The notes: generated by a model from the letters alone, not told the origin. A stretch of 64,000 bases of DNA from Thiosocius sp963753845 (GCA_963753845.1 CAVWEI010000004.1:62001-126000); one strand, 5' to 3'; shown: positions 27,836 through 37,365, counted from the first letter of the stretch. Program-made: numbers and translations.

Positions 27836-28010
27836 CCGGGCCGCAGTCACACCCGCTTTGAGCCGACGGACCGGATATGGCCGGTCAAACTGTTGTATCG
27901 TTCACACGCCCGGGGGCGATCTCCCGGGGATATCCCTGATTTGATTAAGAGCATCCTCAATCCGCCGGTCCGATAGAATGGGGCCCGGCACCGGTATCCC
28001 AGGTTCAGTC

Positions 28011-28946
28011 ATGAAGGCATTGGCGCTACACAATCTGCGCAAGACGTATCGCAATGGCCACGAGGCGCTGCGCGGCATCGATCTGGAGGTGGATGAAGGC
28101 GACTTCTTTGCCCTGCTGGGCCCAAACGGTGCCGGCAAGTCGACCGCGATCGGCATCATCAGCTCGCTGATCAACAAGAGCGAGGGACAGGTCAGCGTCT
28201 TCGGCCATGATCTGGATCTCGAGCCGGCCGCGGTGAAATCCAGCATCGGTCTGGTGCCCCAGGAATTCAATTTCAACCAGTTCGAACCGGTGGTCGAGAT
28301 CGTCGTCAACCAGGCGGGCTACTACGGCATCCCCCGCCGCGAGGCCTTCCGGCGCGCCGAGGCCTCGCTGAAGCAGCTCGATTTGTGGGGCAAGCGCGGC
28401 GTGCAGGCACGTGAACTCTCCGGCGGCATGAAGCGACGCCTGATGATCGCGCGCGCCCTGGTGCATGGTCCGCGACTGCTGATCCTCGATGAGCCGACCG
28501 CGGGTGTGGATATCGAGATCCGGCGTTCGATGTGGCATTTTCTGCGCGAGATCAACGACAGTGGCACGACCATCATCCTCACCACCCACTATCTCGAGGA
28601 GGCCGAGAGCCTGTGCCGCCATATCGCGATCATCAACCACGGACTGATCGCGGAGCGTGCCGCCATGCGGGAATTGTTGGGGCGCCTTCAGACAGAGATC
28701 TTCATGCTGGACGTGCGTGGGGAACTGCAGGGCATCGAACCGATTGCAGGCTTCTCGATCCAGCTGATCGACAGCACGACCCTCGAGGTCTCGGTGACCC
28801 GTGATTTCGGCATGAACTCCTTGTTCATGGAACTGAACAGGCGTGGTATCGAGGTACTTAGCCTGCGCAACAAGCAGAACCGGCTCGAACAACTGTTCAT
28901 GGACCTGGTGAACAATGGGGTCAAGCTGGGGGGGCGCGCCGCATGA
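28011..28946 (+). CDS. ABC-2 type exporter ATP-binding protein
   Basis: This nucleotide-binding subunit has Walker A GPNGAGKS at residues about 38-45, Q-loop VPQEFNFNQ, signature LSGGMKRRLMIARAL and Walker B LLILDEPTAGVD. The length of 311 aa includes a C-terminal regulatory tail. It overlaps the next gene, the permease, by four bases (ATGA), so the pair is one transporter. The substrate cannot be read from the sequence; relatives (YadG type) export polysaccharides, lipids or drugs. Confidence 0.92.
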   Translation: MKALALHNLRKTYRNGHEALRGIDLEVDEGDFFALLGPNGAGKSTAIGIISSLINKSEGQVSVFGHDLDLEPAAVKSSIGLVPQEFNFNQFEPVVEIVVNQAGYYGIPRREAFRRAEASLKQLDLWGKRGVQARELSGGMKRRLMIARALVHGPRLLILDEPTAGVDIEIRRSMWHFLREINDSGTTIILTTHYLEEAESLCRHIAIINHGLIAERAAMRELLGRLQTEIFMLDVRGELQGIEPIAGFSIQLIDSTTLEVSVTRDFGMNSLFMELNRRGIEVLSLRNKQNRLEQLFMDLVNNGVKLGGRAA

Positions 28947-29719
28947 GCCGGGCGTCGGTCTGCCGGGTGGCGTTCATGACCATCGTGACCAAGGAAATCC
29001 TGCGGTTCGCACGTATCTGGGTACAGACGGTGCTGCCGCCGGCAATCACCATGGCGCTCTATTTCGTCATCTTCGGCAAGCTGATCGGTTCGCAGATCGG
29101 TGACATGGAAGGTTTTCACTATATCGATTTCATCGTCCCAGGCCTGATCCTGATGTCGGTGATCTCGAACAGCTATGCGAATGTCGTTTCGAGCTTTTAC
29201 AGCAGCAAATTCCAGCACAATATCGAGGAGCTTCTGATCGCGCCCCTGCCGAATTTCGTCATCCTGGCCGGGTATGTCGCGGGCGGCGTTGCGCGTGGCG
29301 TGGTGGTCGGCGTGGTAGTGACGGCGGTGTCGATGTTCTTCACCGATCTTCAGATCCACAGTTACGGTATCAGCCTGGCGGTATTCGTTCTGACCTCGAT
29401 ACTGTTCGCGACCGCCGGATTCATCAATGCGGTATACGCCAACAGTTTCGACGATATCTCGATCGTGCCGACCTTTGTGCTTACCCCGCTGACCTACCTG
29501 GGCGGGGTCTTCTATTCCATCAGTATGCTGCCGGAATTCTGGCAAAAGGTGTCGCTCGCCAATCCGGTGCTGTACATGGTCAACGCCTTCCGCTACGGCC
29601 TGCTGGGATTCAGTGACATCTCGATGTGGCAGGCATTCGCGATCATTCTCGGCTTCATCATCCTGCTCGGGGCCTTTGCCATGTGGCTGCTGTCGCGCGG
29701 TGTGGGCATCAAGAGCTGA
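28943..29719 (+). CDS. ABC-2 type exporter permease
   Basis: This integral membrane protein has six predicted helices and the ABC-2 signature region (PLTYLGGVFYSISMLPEFWQ). It pairs with the ATPase directly upstream, whose stop it overlaps. Its length of 258 aa is typical of the YadH group. Its own stop overlaps the start of the MFS gene (TGATG). Confidence 0.92.
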   Translation: MSRASVCRVAFMTIVTKEILRFARIWVQTVLPPAITMALYFVIFGKLIGSQIGDMEGFHYIDFIVPGLILMSVISNSYANVVSSFYSSKFQHNIEELLIAPLPNFVILAGYVAGGVARGVVVGVVVTAVSMFFTDLQIHSYGISLAVFVLTSILFATAGFINAVYANSFDDISIVPTFVLTPLTYLGGVFYSISMLPEFWQKVSLANPVLYMVNAFRYGLLGFSDISMWQAFAIILGFIILLGAFAMWLLSRGVGIKS

Positions 29720-31008
29720 TGGCCGGCCGTCCCATCCCTTCCGGCCGACGTGCGCAGTGGTCCTGGGCCTTTTACGACTGGGCCAATTCCGCCTTTGCCA
29801 CGACCGTCATGGCGGGGTTCTTTCCGGTGTTCTTCAAGTCTTATTGGGCGGCAGGCATGCCGGCCACCGAGAGTACCGTGCGCCTGGGGACGGCCAACGC
29901 CATCGCCTCCCTGCTGGTGGTCCTGCTCGCCCCCCTGCTGGGCGTGATCGCCGACCGCAGCGGCAAAAAGAAGGGGCTGCTGCTGATGCTGGCGACCCTG
30001 GGTGCGCTGATGAGTGCCGGCCTGTTCCTCGTGTCCGAGGGTTACTGGCTGGTGGCTGCCGGTCTCTATATCCTGGGCGTGATCGGATTTGCCGGAGCCA
30101 ACGTGGTGTACGACGCCATGCTCGTGGATGTGGCCGAAAAGTCCGAGCTGGAGCGCGTGTCGGCCATGGGGTATGCGCTCGGTTACCTGGGCGGCGGCCT
30201 GTTGTTCGCAGTCAATGTCCTGATGGTGCTCTACCCGGAGTCGTTCGGACTGGCGGACAAGGCGCAGGCGGTACGCTTCGCCTTCCTGATGGTTGCGCTC
30301 TGGTGGGCCCTGTTTTCCCTGCCGGTACTGCTGTTCGTGCACGAGGTCGCACGTCCGCAGGCACAAGGACTGGCCAGGGGGGTGCAACAGGCATGGCGTG
30401 AGTTGGGCGAGACATGGCGCCTGCTGCGCAAATTGCGCATGGCCTTCATCTTTCTGCTTGCCTACTGGTGCTATATCGACGGGGTGGACACCATCGTGCG
30501 GATGGCGGTGGACTATGGGCTTTCAATCGGCTTCGAGGCGGAGAGCCTGTTGACCGCGCTCCTGATCACCCAGCTGGTCGGTTTCCCGGCGGCCCTGGCA
30601 TTCGGCCGCATCGGCGAGCGGGTGGGCGCCAAACATGCCATCTGGCTGGCACTTGCCGTTTATGCGGTGGTCGTCTTCTGGGCCTCGCGGATGAGCTCAA
30701 GCTGGGAATTCTACGGGCTGGCGGTCGTCATCGGGCTGGTCCAGGGCGGCATACAGTCCATGAGCCGGGCGCTGTATGCGCGGCTGATCCCGGCACAACA
30801 CGCCGGTCGCCTGTTCGGTCTCTACAACATGATGGGCAAGTTCGCGGCGGTCGTCGGGCCCCTGCTGGTCGGGTGGGTCACGGTCCTCAGCGGGAATGCA
30901 CGCACCGGCATACTGAGCGTATTGTTGCTGTTCCTGGCCGGTGCCTGGCTTTTGGGCCGGGTGAATGTCCCCGTGGGCGAACGAGAGGCGATGAAAGCCG
31001 GAGCCTGA
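29719..31008 (+). CDS. MFS transporter of the UMF1 type
   Basis: This 429-aa protein with about twelve helices begins with the UMF1 family segment WSWAFYDWANSAFATTVMAGFFPVFF. It has the charged MFS loop ADRSGKKKG after helix 2 and a long internal loop near residue 210. The family was named for a eukaryotic vacuolar effluxer, but bacterial substrates are unknown. The start codon overlaps the stop of the ABC permease. Confidence 0.85.
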   Translation: MAGRPIPSGRRAQWSWAFYDWANSAFATTVMAGFFPVFFKSYWAAGMPATESTVRLGTANAIASLLVVLLAPLLGVIADRSGKKKGLLLMLATLGALMSAGLFLVSEGYWLVAAGLYILGVIGFAGANVVYDAMLVDVAEKSELERVSAMGYALGYLGGGLLFAVNVLMVLYPESFGLADKAQAVRFAFLMVALWWALFSLPVLLFVHEVARPQAQGLARGVQQAWRELGETWRLLRKLRMAFIFLLAYWCYIDGVDTIVRMAVDYGLSIGFEAESLLTALLITQLVGFPAALAFGRIGERVGAKHAIWLALAVYAVVVFWASRMSSSWEFYGLAVVIGLVQGGIQSMSRALYARLIPAQHAGRLFGLYNMMGKFAAVVGPLLVGWVTVLSGNARTGILSVLLLFLAGAWLLGRVNVPVGEREAMKAGA

Positions 31009-31692
31009 ATGGTCTACCTGATCTTGGTGCTGATCTTGCTGGCGACCGTGTTCCTGCCCCAGTTGTGGGTGCGGCAGGTGCTCGCGCGTTACAACCGCAA
31101 GCCGGAGGACAACTTCCCCGGCACCGGTGGTGAGCTGGCGGCCCATCTGCTGCGGCGTTTCGGACTGGATGAGGTCAGGGTCGAGCGTACCGATTCCGGT
31201 GACCACTACGATCCTGCAGCACGCTGCGTGCGCCTGACCGCGGACAAGTTCGACGGCAGGACACTGACGGCGATAACTGTGGCGGCGCATGAGTGTGGGC
31301 ACGCATTGCAGCATGCCGGCGCCGAACCGCTTTTCCTGCTGCGTACCCGACTCGCGTCCTCGGCTGCCTGGGCCGCCCGCCTGGGTTCTTTCCTCATTTT
31401 CGCAGCACCCATGCTGGCGGTCCTGGCGCACGCCCCTTCGCCGGCAGTGTTGTCCGTACTGGGCGGTTTCCTGATCATGGGTTTCGGCGTACTGGTGCAA
31501 CTGATCACGCTGCCGGTCGAACTCGATGCGAGTTTCCGCAAGGCCCTGCCGGTGCTCGAAGCGGGGTACCTGGAGCCGGAACAGGTGCCGGCCGCGCGCA
31601 GTATCCTGCGCGCCGCGGCCTGGACTTATGTGGCCGCATCCCTTGCCGGCCTGCTCAGCTTCTGGCGCTGGATGGCCATCCTGCGCCGATAG
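31009..31692 (+). CDS. Membrane zinc metallopeptidase of the YugP type
   Basis: An N-terminal helix is followed by the zinc-peptidase motif HECGHALQ (residues about 95-102, two His ligands and catalytic Glu), then two or three hydrophobic segments (IFAAPMLAVLAHAP, VLGGFLIMGFGVLVQLI). The 227-aa length and order of segments match the YugP family. Its substrate is unknown. It begins directly at the end of the MFS gene. Confidence 0.85.
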   Translation: MVYLILVLILLATVFLPQLWVRQVLARYNRKPEDNFPGTGGELAAHLLRRFGLDEVRVERTDSGDHYDPAARCVRLTADKFDGRTLTAITVAAHECGHALQHAGAEPLFLLRTRLASSAAWAARLGSFLIFAAPMLAVLAHAPSPAVLSVLGGFLIMGFGVLVQLITLPVELDASFRKALPVLEAGYLEPEQVPAARSILRAAAWTYVAASLAGLLSFWRWMAILRR

Positions 31693-31828
31693 ATCTCCTG
31701 TTCTGACACGCAATTTCGTGCGGTGCGGCTGAGCGCCGTCCTCTGGCCATTGCGCCGATTTTTCGCCTGAACGACGTTGGCACGTTCGTCAATCGCCTGA
31801 CGCTCCTCGATCTTTCCCACGCAACATA

Positions 31829-31842
31829 TTGTTTGCAAACAA
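31829..31842. promoter_or_regulatory. 14-bp perfect palindrome upstream of the flagellar sigma-54 promoter
   Basis: TTGTTTGCAAACAA is a perfect palindrome centred about 35 bases upstream of the -24 element of the fliL promoter. It could be an operator for a dimeric regulator. The position is closer than usual for sigma-54 enhancer sites, so repression or another regulator is as likely as activation. Confidence 0.4.
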
Positions 31843-31862
31843 GAAAAAAATCGCGCGTTTGG

Positions 31863-31878
31863 TGGCACAGGGCTTGCA
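31863..31878 (+). promoter_or_regulatory. Sigma-54 promoter of the fliL operon
   Basis: TGGCAC-AGGGC-TTGCA matches the -24/-12 consensus TGGCAC-N5-TTGCA exactly. It lies about 60 bases before the fliL start, with no gene between. Class II and III genes of polar flagella are commonly sigma-54 dependent under FlrC/FleR-type activators, so this promoter probably drives fliLMNOPQR-flhB. Confidence 0.85.
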
Positions 31879-31938
31879 AGCCGAGGTGCAGGCAGGTTTA
31901 AGCCGATAAATCATTCGACCGGGGACCGCATCGCGCCA

Positions 31939-32439
31939 ATGGCAGACCAGAAAGACATCGTGAACGAACCGCCGGCCGGCGGCAGGAAGAAGTTGATCAT
32001 CATCGTCGTGGCGGCGCTGGTGCTGCTGACGGGAACCGCTGCAGCCGTGTATTTCTTCCTCGCAAGCGAGGAACAGGCGGCGGGCGGGGAAACCGTCGCG
32101 GAGGATGTGGTCGAGCAGGAGGACCCGGTCTACCACGCTCTCGCCCCGGCCTTTGTCGTGAACCTGCCGCCCGGCGGGCCGGCCAAAATGCTGCAGATCG
32201 CCATCGAGGTGATGACCCGGACGCCGACAGTGATCGAGACCCTGAAGGCCAATGATCCAATGATCCGACATCACCTGCTGAATCTCCTGGAAGAACAGCA
32301 GGGGGCCGATCTCCTGACGGTCGAGGGCAAGGAGCGCCTTCAGATGGCAATACATGACCTGCTTGCCGAGAGGCTCGTGGAATTAAAGGAGCCCGGCAGT
32401 ATCCAGGGCGTGTTCTTCACTCAATTCGTGATGCAGTAA
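31939..32439 (+). CDS. fliL: Flagellar basal-body associated protein FliL
   Basis: This single-helix inner-membrane protein (helix at about residues 20-43) has a periplasmic domain that forms a ring around the stator units and supports torque. The 166-aa length and the C-terminal segment QGVFFTQFVMQ are typical. It is the first gene of the export/switch operon. Confidence 0.93.
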   Translation: MADQKDIVNEPPAGGRKKLIIIVVAALVLLTGTAAAVYFFLASEEQAAGGETVAEDVVEQEDPVYHALAPAFVVNLPPGGPAKMLQIAIEVMTRTPTVIETLKANDPMIRHHLLNLLEEQQGADLLTVEGKERLQMAIHDLLAERLVELKEPGSIQGVFFTQFVMQ

Positions 32440-32441
32440 TC

Positions 32442-33500
32442 ATGGCCGGTTCAGACCTGCTTTCCCAGGAGGAAATAGACGCGCTGCTTCATGGCGTTGA
32501 CAGCGGCGATGTCGAAACCAACACCGACGAGGTCCTTGACCTGGGGTCGGCGCGCAACTACGACTTCGCCAGCCAGGACCGGATCGTGCGTGGGCGACTG
32601 CCCGCGCTGGAGATGATCAACGAGCGCTTCGCCCGGCACTTCCGCACCAGCCTGTTCGGCATGTTGCGGCGCAGCGCCGATATCTCGGTATCGGGTGTAC
32701 AGATGCTCAAGTTTTCGGAATTCGTGAACAGCCTGTTCGTGCCGACAAGCCTCAACATCACCCGTGTCCTGCCGCTGCGCGGCAAGTCCCTGTTCGTGCT
32801 CGACCCCAAGCTGGTATTCAGCGTGGTCGACAATTTCTTCGGCGGCACCGGGCGCTTCCAAACCAAGATCGAGGGCCGCGATTTCACGCCCACCGAACTG
32901 CGTGTCGTCCAGATGCTGCTGAGGATTACGTACAAAGATTTGAAGACGGCCTGGGAGCCGGTGATCGATCTCGACTTCGAATACGTCAGTTCAGAACTGA
33001 ACCCGCAGTTCGCCAATATCGTCTCGCCGTCGGAGGTGGTGGTGGTCACCACCTTCAATGTCGATCTGGATTCAGGTGGCGGTGATTTCTACATCTGTCT
33101 CCCTTACTCGATGCTTGAACCGATCCGCGATCTGCTGGATGCCGGCATGCAGAGTGACCGTGGCGAGCGCGATGAGCGCTGGGAACTCGCCATGCGTGAG
33201 GAAGTCATGGGTGCCAGTGTCGAGATCAGCAGCATCCTCGGTGAGGCGACACTGCCACTGCGGGCCGTTGCGGGGCTGCGGGTCGGTGACATCATTCCCC
33301 TGGACGTGAAGGACAAGGTCGTGGTTCGCGCGGAGAATCTGCCGATCTTCCATGGCGAACTCGGCGTCCATAACAACAGCTACTCGATCAAGATCTCGGA
33401 TTGGATACAGCGCAACAACGTGCGCAGTCTGCACCAACAGATCGCGCGATCGAAGAAAGACGGCAAGGGCACCCAGATGGTGCCGGAAAAACAGGCATGA
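32442..33500 (+). CDS. fliM: Flagellar motor switch protein FliM
   Basis: This C-ring protein binds phosphorylated CheY and sets the direction of rotation. The N-terminal CheY-binding region contains LSQEEIDALLHG. The middle domain has the GGTGR-type motif (FFGGTGRF), and the C-terminal SpoA-like domain ends near NNVRSLHQQIA. The length of 352 aa is somewhat longer than in E. coli because of the basic C-terminal tail. Confidence 0.97.
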   Translation: MAGSDLLSQEEIDALLHGVDSGDVETNTDEVLDLGSARNYDFASQDRIVRGRLPALEMINERFARHFRTSLFGMLRRSADISVSGVQMLKFSEFVNSLFVPTSLNITRVLPLRGKSLFVLDPKLVFSVVDNFFGGTGRFQTKIEGRDFTPTELRVVQMLLRITYKDLKTAWEPVIDLDFEYVSSELNPQFANIVSPSEVVVVTTFNVDLDSGGGDFYICLPYSMLEPIRDLLDAGMQSDRGERDERWELAMREEVMGASVEISSILGEATLPLRAVAGLRVGDIIPLDVKDKVVVRAENLPIFHGELGVHNNSYSIKISDWIQRNNVRSLHQQIARSKKDGKGTQMVPEKQA

Positions 33501-33516
33501 GAAGGCGGGTTACACG

Positions 33517-33939
33517 ATGAGCAATGACCAGAAGAGTGCGGACGAGGCACTGGCCGATGAGTGGGCGGCGGCGCTGGAAGACCAGGGCCCCGGAGACGAT
33601 GTGGCCGTGGAGATGGCGCCCGAGACAGCGCAGTTCCGGCAGTTGAAGCCGGAGGCCGAGGGTATGGCGTCCGGTGACGTCAAGATCGATGCCATCCTCG
33701 ATGTGCCGATCACCATCGCGATGGAGATCGGCCGCGCGCGGATCAACATCAGGAACCTGTTGCAGCTGAACCAGGGGTCCGTGGTCGAACTGGATCGGCT
33801 CGCCGGCGAGCCGATGGATGTCCTGGTCAACGGCACCCTGATCGCCCAGGGTGAGGTGGTCGTGGTCAACGAAAAGTTCGGTATCCGCCTGACTGACATT
33901 GTCAGTCCAGCCGACCGGGTCAAGAAGCTCAGCGGTTGA
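33517..33939 (+). CDS. fliN: Flagellar motor switch protein FliN
   Basis: FliN completes the C-ring with FliM and helps recruit export substrates. An acidic N-terminal extension (residues 1-55) precedes the SpoA domain with ILDVPITIAMEIGR and VVNEKFGIRLTDIVSP. ATG 33517 is 16 bases after the fliM stop. The 140-aa length is normal for gammaproteobacteria. Confidence 0.97.
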   Translation: MSNDQKSADEALADEWAAALEDQGPGDDVAVEMAPETAQFRQLKPEAEGMASGDVKIDAILDVPITIAMEIGRARINIRNLLQLNQGSVVELDRLAGEPMDVLVNGTLIAQGEVVVVNEKFGIRLTDIVSPADRVKKLSG

Positions 33940-33997
33940 GCCGAGTGAAGCCGACAGATCACTTCACCTGCCAAGAAACCACCACCCGGTTGAGGTC

Positions 33998-34429
33998 ATG
34001 AACACGAGGCTATCATCTGTAGCGGCCCTGATCGCACTGGCCGGGATCACCCACGCCACGCCAGGTGAGCCGCCATCGCGGCTGATCGATTCACCCCTGA
34101 GTGCCGGCAACCTGCTGGATACCGGCGTCGGCCTGATGATCGTGCTTGCGATCATGCTCGGCCTGGCCTGGCTGGTGAAACGCTACGTGCAGGTACCGGG
34201 GATCGGCAAGGGCCAGGTGCAGATTCACGGTGGTGTTTCCCTGGGGGCGCGCGAAAAGGCCGTGTTGTTGTCGGTGGAAGGCAGGCGCCTTCTGGTTGGT
34301 GTCGCGCCCGGTCGCGTGCAGACCCTGCTGGTGCTCGACGACACGGCGAACCCGCGCCCGGCCTTTGCCGAACAACTCGAGGTTGCCTCGGGCGCGGCTG
34401 CTGCGGGCCGTCCCGTGGAGCGGGAATGA
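33998..34429 (+). CDS. fliO: Flagellar biosynthetic protein FliO
   Basis: This small membrane protein helps assemble the FliPQR export gate. It has a signal-like N-terminus and one main helix (residues about 44-65, LMIVLAIMLGLAWLVKRY), followed by the FliO cytoplasmic domain (GVSLGAREKAVLLSVEGRRLLVGV). ATG 33998 has GAGGT upstream. The end overlaps fliP by four bases. Confidence 0.92.
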   Translation: MNTRLSSVAALIALAGITHATPGEPPSRLIDSPLSAGNLLDTGVGLMIVLAIMLGLAWLVKRYVQVPGIGKGQVQIHGGVSLGAREKAVLLSVEGRRLLVGVAPGRVQTLLVLDDTANPRPAFAEQLEVASGAAAAGRPVERE

Positions 34430-35160
34430 AGGGCCTGCTGCTGACCGTCGGCCTGCTTCTCGCCCATGGTGCGCTGGCGGCACCCGGGATCGATGCCCTG
34501 ACAATGACACCGGGCGAGGGCGGCGAGCAGACCTACACGCTGTCCATCCAGGTCCTGCTGATGATGACGGCCCTGAGCATGCTGCCGGCGGCCCTGATCC
34601 TGATGACCTCGTTCACGCGTATCGTCATTGTCCTTTCGATTCTTCGCCAGGCCCTGGGAACGGCACAGACACCGTCCAACCAGATACTCATCGGACTGGC
34701 GCTGTTCCTGACCTTTTTCATCATGGGGCCGGTGTTGAGCGAGGTCTACGAAACGGCCCTGCAGCCCTACCTGGCCGACGAGATCACCGTCCAGGCAGCG
34801 ATCGACAAGGCGCAGGTGCCGGTGCGTGAGTTCATGCTCGCACAGACGCGCGATGACGACCTCGCGCTGTTCGCGCGAATCTCCGGGCAGGAGAGTTTCG
34901 AGCGAGAGGCCGATGTGCCTTTCACCCTGCTGATGCCGGCATTTGCAACCAGCGAGCTCAAGACCGCTTTCCAGATCGGGTTCCTGCTGTTCATACCCTT
35001 TCTGGTCATAGACCTGGTGGTGGCGAGCGTCCTGATGTCGATGGGCATGATGATGCTGTCACCGCTGATCATCTCACTGCCGTTCAAGATCATGCTGTTC
35101 GTGCTGATCGACGGCTGGGCCCTGGTACTCGGCACGCTTGCCACCAGCTTCTACGTATAG
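34426..35160 (+). CDS. fliP: Flagellar export gate protein FliP
   Basis: FliP is the main subunit of the flagellar type III export gate. A cleavable signal peptide (first 20 residues) precedes the conserved helices with MTSFTRIVIVLSILRQALGT, PFLVIDLVVASVLMSMGMMM and the C-terminal LPFKIMLFVLIDGW. At 244 aa it matches the family. Confidence 0.97.
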   Translation: MKGLLLTVGLLLAHGALAAPGIDALTMTPGEGGEQTYTLSIQVLLMMTALSMLPAALILMTSFTRIVIVLSILRQALGTAQTPSNQILIGLALFLTFFIMGPVLSEVYETALQPYLADEITVQAAIDKAQVPVREFMLAQTRDDDLALFARISGQESFEREADVPFTLLMPAFATSELKTAFQIGFLLFIPFLVIDLVVASVLMSMGMMMLSPLIISLPFKIMLFVLIDGWALVLGTLATSFYV

Positions 35161-35170
35161 GGGAAACACG

Positions 35171-35440
35171 ATGGATGCAGATACCGTGGTCACTGTCGGG
35201 CGCCAGGCGATGGAGGTGACCATGTTGCTGGCGGCCCCGATCCTGCTGTCGTCTCTCGCCGTCGGCCTGATCATTGCCATGTTTCAGGCGGCGACGCAGA
35301 TCAACGAGATGACGCTGAGTTTCGTGCCCAAGCTGATGGTCGTGGCCGTGGTCATGATGACGGCTGGTCCATGGATGCTGCGCCAGATCACCGGCTTCAC
35401 CGTGCGGCTCATCGAGAATGTGCCGCACCTGATCGGTTAG
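35171..35440 (+). CDS. fliQ: Flagellar export gate protein FliQ
   Basis: FliQ is an 89-aa two-helix component of the export gate, beginning MDADTVVTVGRQAME and containing LIIAMFQAATQINEMTLSFVPK. ATG 35171 follows a short GGGGAAA tract ten bases after fliP. Confidence 0.96.
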   Translation: MDADTVVTVGRQAMEVTMLLAAPILLSSLAVGLIIAMFQAATQINEMTLSFVPKLMVVAVVMMTAGPWMLRQITGFTVRLIENVPHLIG

Positions 35441-35448
35441 CCCGGACC

Positions 35449-36225
35449 ATGCAGTTCACCGAGGCGCAAATCAGTCAGTGGCTGGCCGGATTCATCTGGC
35501 CACTGCTGCGCATCGGTGCCATGTTGATGGCCGCCCCAGTCTTCAATATCCGCCAGGTACCCGTGCGTTTCCGGATGCTGATGGCGGTACTCATCACGCT
35601 GCTGGTGCAGCCGGTGCTTCCGCCGTCCCCGGTGGTGTCGGTGTTCAGTACCGACGCCCTGCTGATCGCAGTGCAGCAGATCCTGGTCGGCGTCGCCTTG
35701 GGTTTCCTGATGCAGATGGCGTTCCAGGCCCTGATCTTCGGCGGCCAGGTGATGGCCTACAGCATGGGGCTGGGTTTCGCGAACATGATGGACCCCACCA
35801 ACGGCGTGCAGGTCCCGGTGGTCGCGCAATTCTGGCTGATCCTGGCGATGCTGGCGTTTGTGATGATGAACGGTCACCTGGTGCTCATCTCGGCCATCGT
35901 CGATACCTTTACCGTGATACCGGTCGCCACCGACGGGCTCAGCCGTTCCGGTATCTGGGAGTTGCTGTCATGGGGCTCGAGGATGTTTGCGGCCGGTGTG
36001 CTGATGGCCATGCCGGTCATCGTCGCGCTGCTGCTGATCAACATCGGTATGGGCGTGGTGTCGCGTGCGGCACCGCAGCTGAACATCTTCGCGATCGGTT
36101 TTCCGATCACACTGATGATGGGTTTCCTGCTCATCTGGGTGACCCTGCCGCAGGTCATGACCAACTTCGGCAGCCTGGTTACAGAGGCCTTCGAACGTTC
36201 CGCCACCGTACTGAGCATGAGGTGA
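35449..36225 (+). CDS. fliR: Flagellar export gate protein FliR
   Basis: FliR is the third gate subunit, with about six helices. Recognised segments are FRMLMAVLITLLVQP, GFANMMDPTNGVQVPVVAQF and the C-terminal FPITLMMGFLLIWVTLPQ. The start at 35449 lies nine bases after fliQ, and the 258-aa length is standard. Confidence 0.95.
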   Translation: MQFTEAQISQWLAGFIWPLLRIGAMLMAAPVFNIRQVPVRFRMLMAVLITLLVQPVLPPSPVVSVFSTDALLIAVQQILVGVALGFLMQMAFQALIFGGQVMAYSMGLGFANMMDPTNGVQVPVVAQFWLILAMLAFVMMNGHLVLISAIVDTFTVIPVATDGLSRSGIWELLSWGSRMFAAGVLMAMPVIVALLLINIGMGVVSRAAPQLNIFAIGFPITLMMGFLLIWVTLPQVMTNFGSLVTEAFERSATVLSMR

Positions 36226-36231
36226 TGCGTC

Positions 36232-37365
36232 ATGGCTGAGAACGAAGACGGTCAGGAAAAATCCCAGGAGGCCACTGGCAAACGGGTCGACGACGCGCGC
36301 AAGAAGGGCCAGATCCCGCGCTCGCGCGAGATGAACACCATGGCGATCACCCTGGTCGGGCTCGGATCGATCATGGCCATGGGACCGAAGTTCACCGAGG
36401 GGCTGAACACCATATTCGTCGAGCAGTTCAGCCTGACGCGCGCCGACATCTTCGACCCGAATGCCATGCTGGCCCACCTGATCAAGGCCATTGGCGACGC
36501 CCTGTTCATGCTGATGCCGTACTTCGCGATCATGGTCGTGGTTGCGATCCTCTCTTCGGTGGCACTGGGCGGGTTCAACATCAGCGCAGAGGCCCTGCAG
36601 CCGAAGCTGTCGAAGATGAATCCCATCAAGGGGATGAAGCGTCTGTTCTCTGCCAAGGGCCTGATGGAACTGCTCAAGTCGATGGCCAAGTTCGTGCTGG
36701 TCGCGGTGGCGACAGCCGCACTGCTCAACGCCTGGTCAGAGGACCTCCTGCGTCTCGGTGATCTCGACGTGGAGCAGGCCCTGATCGAGGGTATGACCAT
36801 GGTCGGCTGGGCATCGCTGATCCTTTCATCGACCCTGATCCTGATGGCCCTGATCGATGTCCCGTTCCAGCTCTGGCAGCACAAGAAAGACCTCAAGATG
36901 ACCCAGCAGGAGGTGCGTGACGAGTTGAAACAGACCGAGGGCAAGCCGGAGGTCAAGGGCCGAATCCGCCAGATGCAGCGCGAGATGGCGCAGCGAAGGA
37001 TGATGCAGGAAGTGCCCAAGGCCGACGTTATCGTGACCAACCCGACGCACTATGCCGTGGCGCTGCGCTACAAACAGGATGAGATGAGTGCCCCGGTCCT
37101 GGTCGCCAAGGGCAAGGGCCTGGTCGCCGCCAACATCCGTGAGATCGCTCAGGCCCACCAGATACCCCTGGTCGAGGCGCCGCCCCTGGCGCGTGCCATC
37201 TACTTCAACACCGAACTGCGACAGCAGATACCCGCCGCGCTGTTCCTGTCGGTCGCGCAACTGCTGGCCTATGTGTTCCAGCTGCGCGCATACAAGGACC
37301 AGGGCGGCGCCATTCCGACACCGCCACAGGAATACCCGGTTCCACAGGAGTACCAGCATGACTAG
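36232..37365 (+). CDS. flhB: Flagellar export switch protein FlhB
   Basis: FlhB controls the switch from hook to filament export by autocleavage. The start has the typical MAENEDGQEKSQEATGKR region, four helices follow, and the cleavage motif NPTH (in VTNPTHYAVALRY) lies near residue 265. The TAG stop at 37363-37365 lies within the CTAG that borders the second copy of the 258-bp inverted-repeat element. The coding region is full length (377 aa). Confidence 0.96.
   Translation: MAENEDGQEKSQEATGKRVDDARKKGQIPRSREMNTMAITLVGLGSIMAMGPKFTEGLNTIFVEQFSLTRADIFDPNAMLAHLIKAIGDALFMLMPYFAIMVVVAILSSVALGGFNISAEALQPKLSKMNPIKGMKRLFSAKGLMELLKSMAKFVLVAVATAALLNAWSEDLLRLGDLDVEQALIEGMTMVGWASLILSSTLILMALIDVPFQLWQHKKDLKMTQQEVRDELKQTEGKPEVKGRIRQMQREMAQRRMMQEVPKADVIVTNPTHYAVALRYKQDEMSAPVLVAKGKGLVAANIREIAQAHQIPLVEAPPLARAIYFNTELRQQIPAALFLSVAQLLAYVFQLRAYKDQGGAIPTPPQEYPVPQEYQHD

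Noticed and set aside
31902..31909. Sigma-28 promoter (GCCGATAA) before fliL
   Set aside because: The -10 element matches, but the sequence 15 bases upstream has no TAAA-type -35. The nearby sigma-54 promoter explains transcription better.
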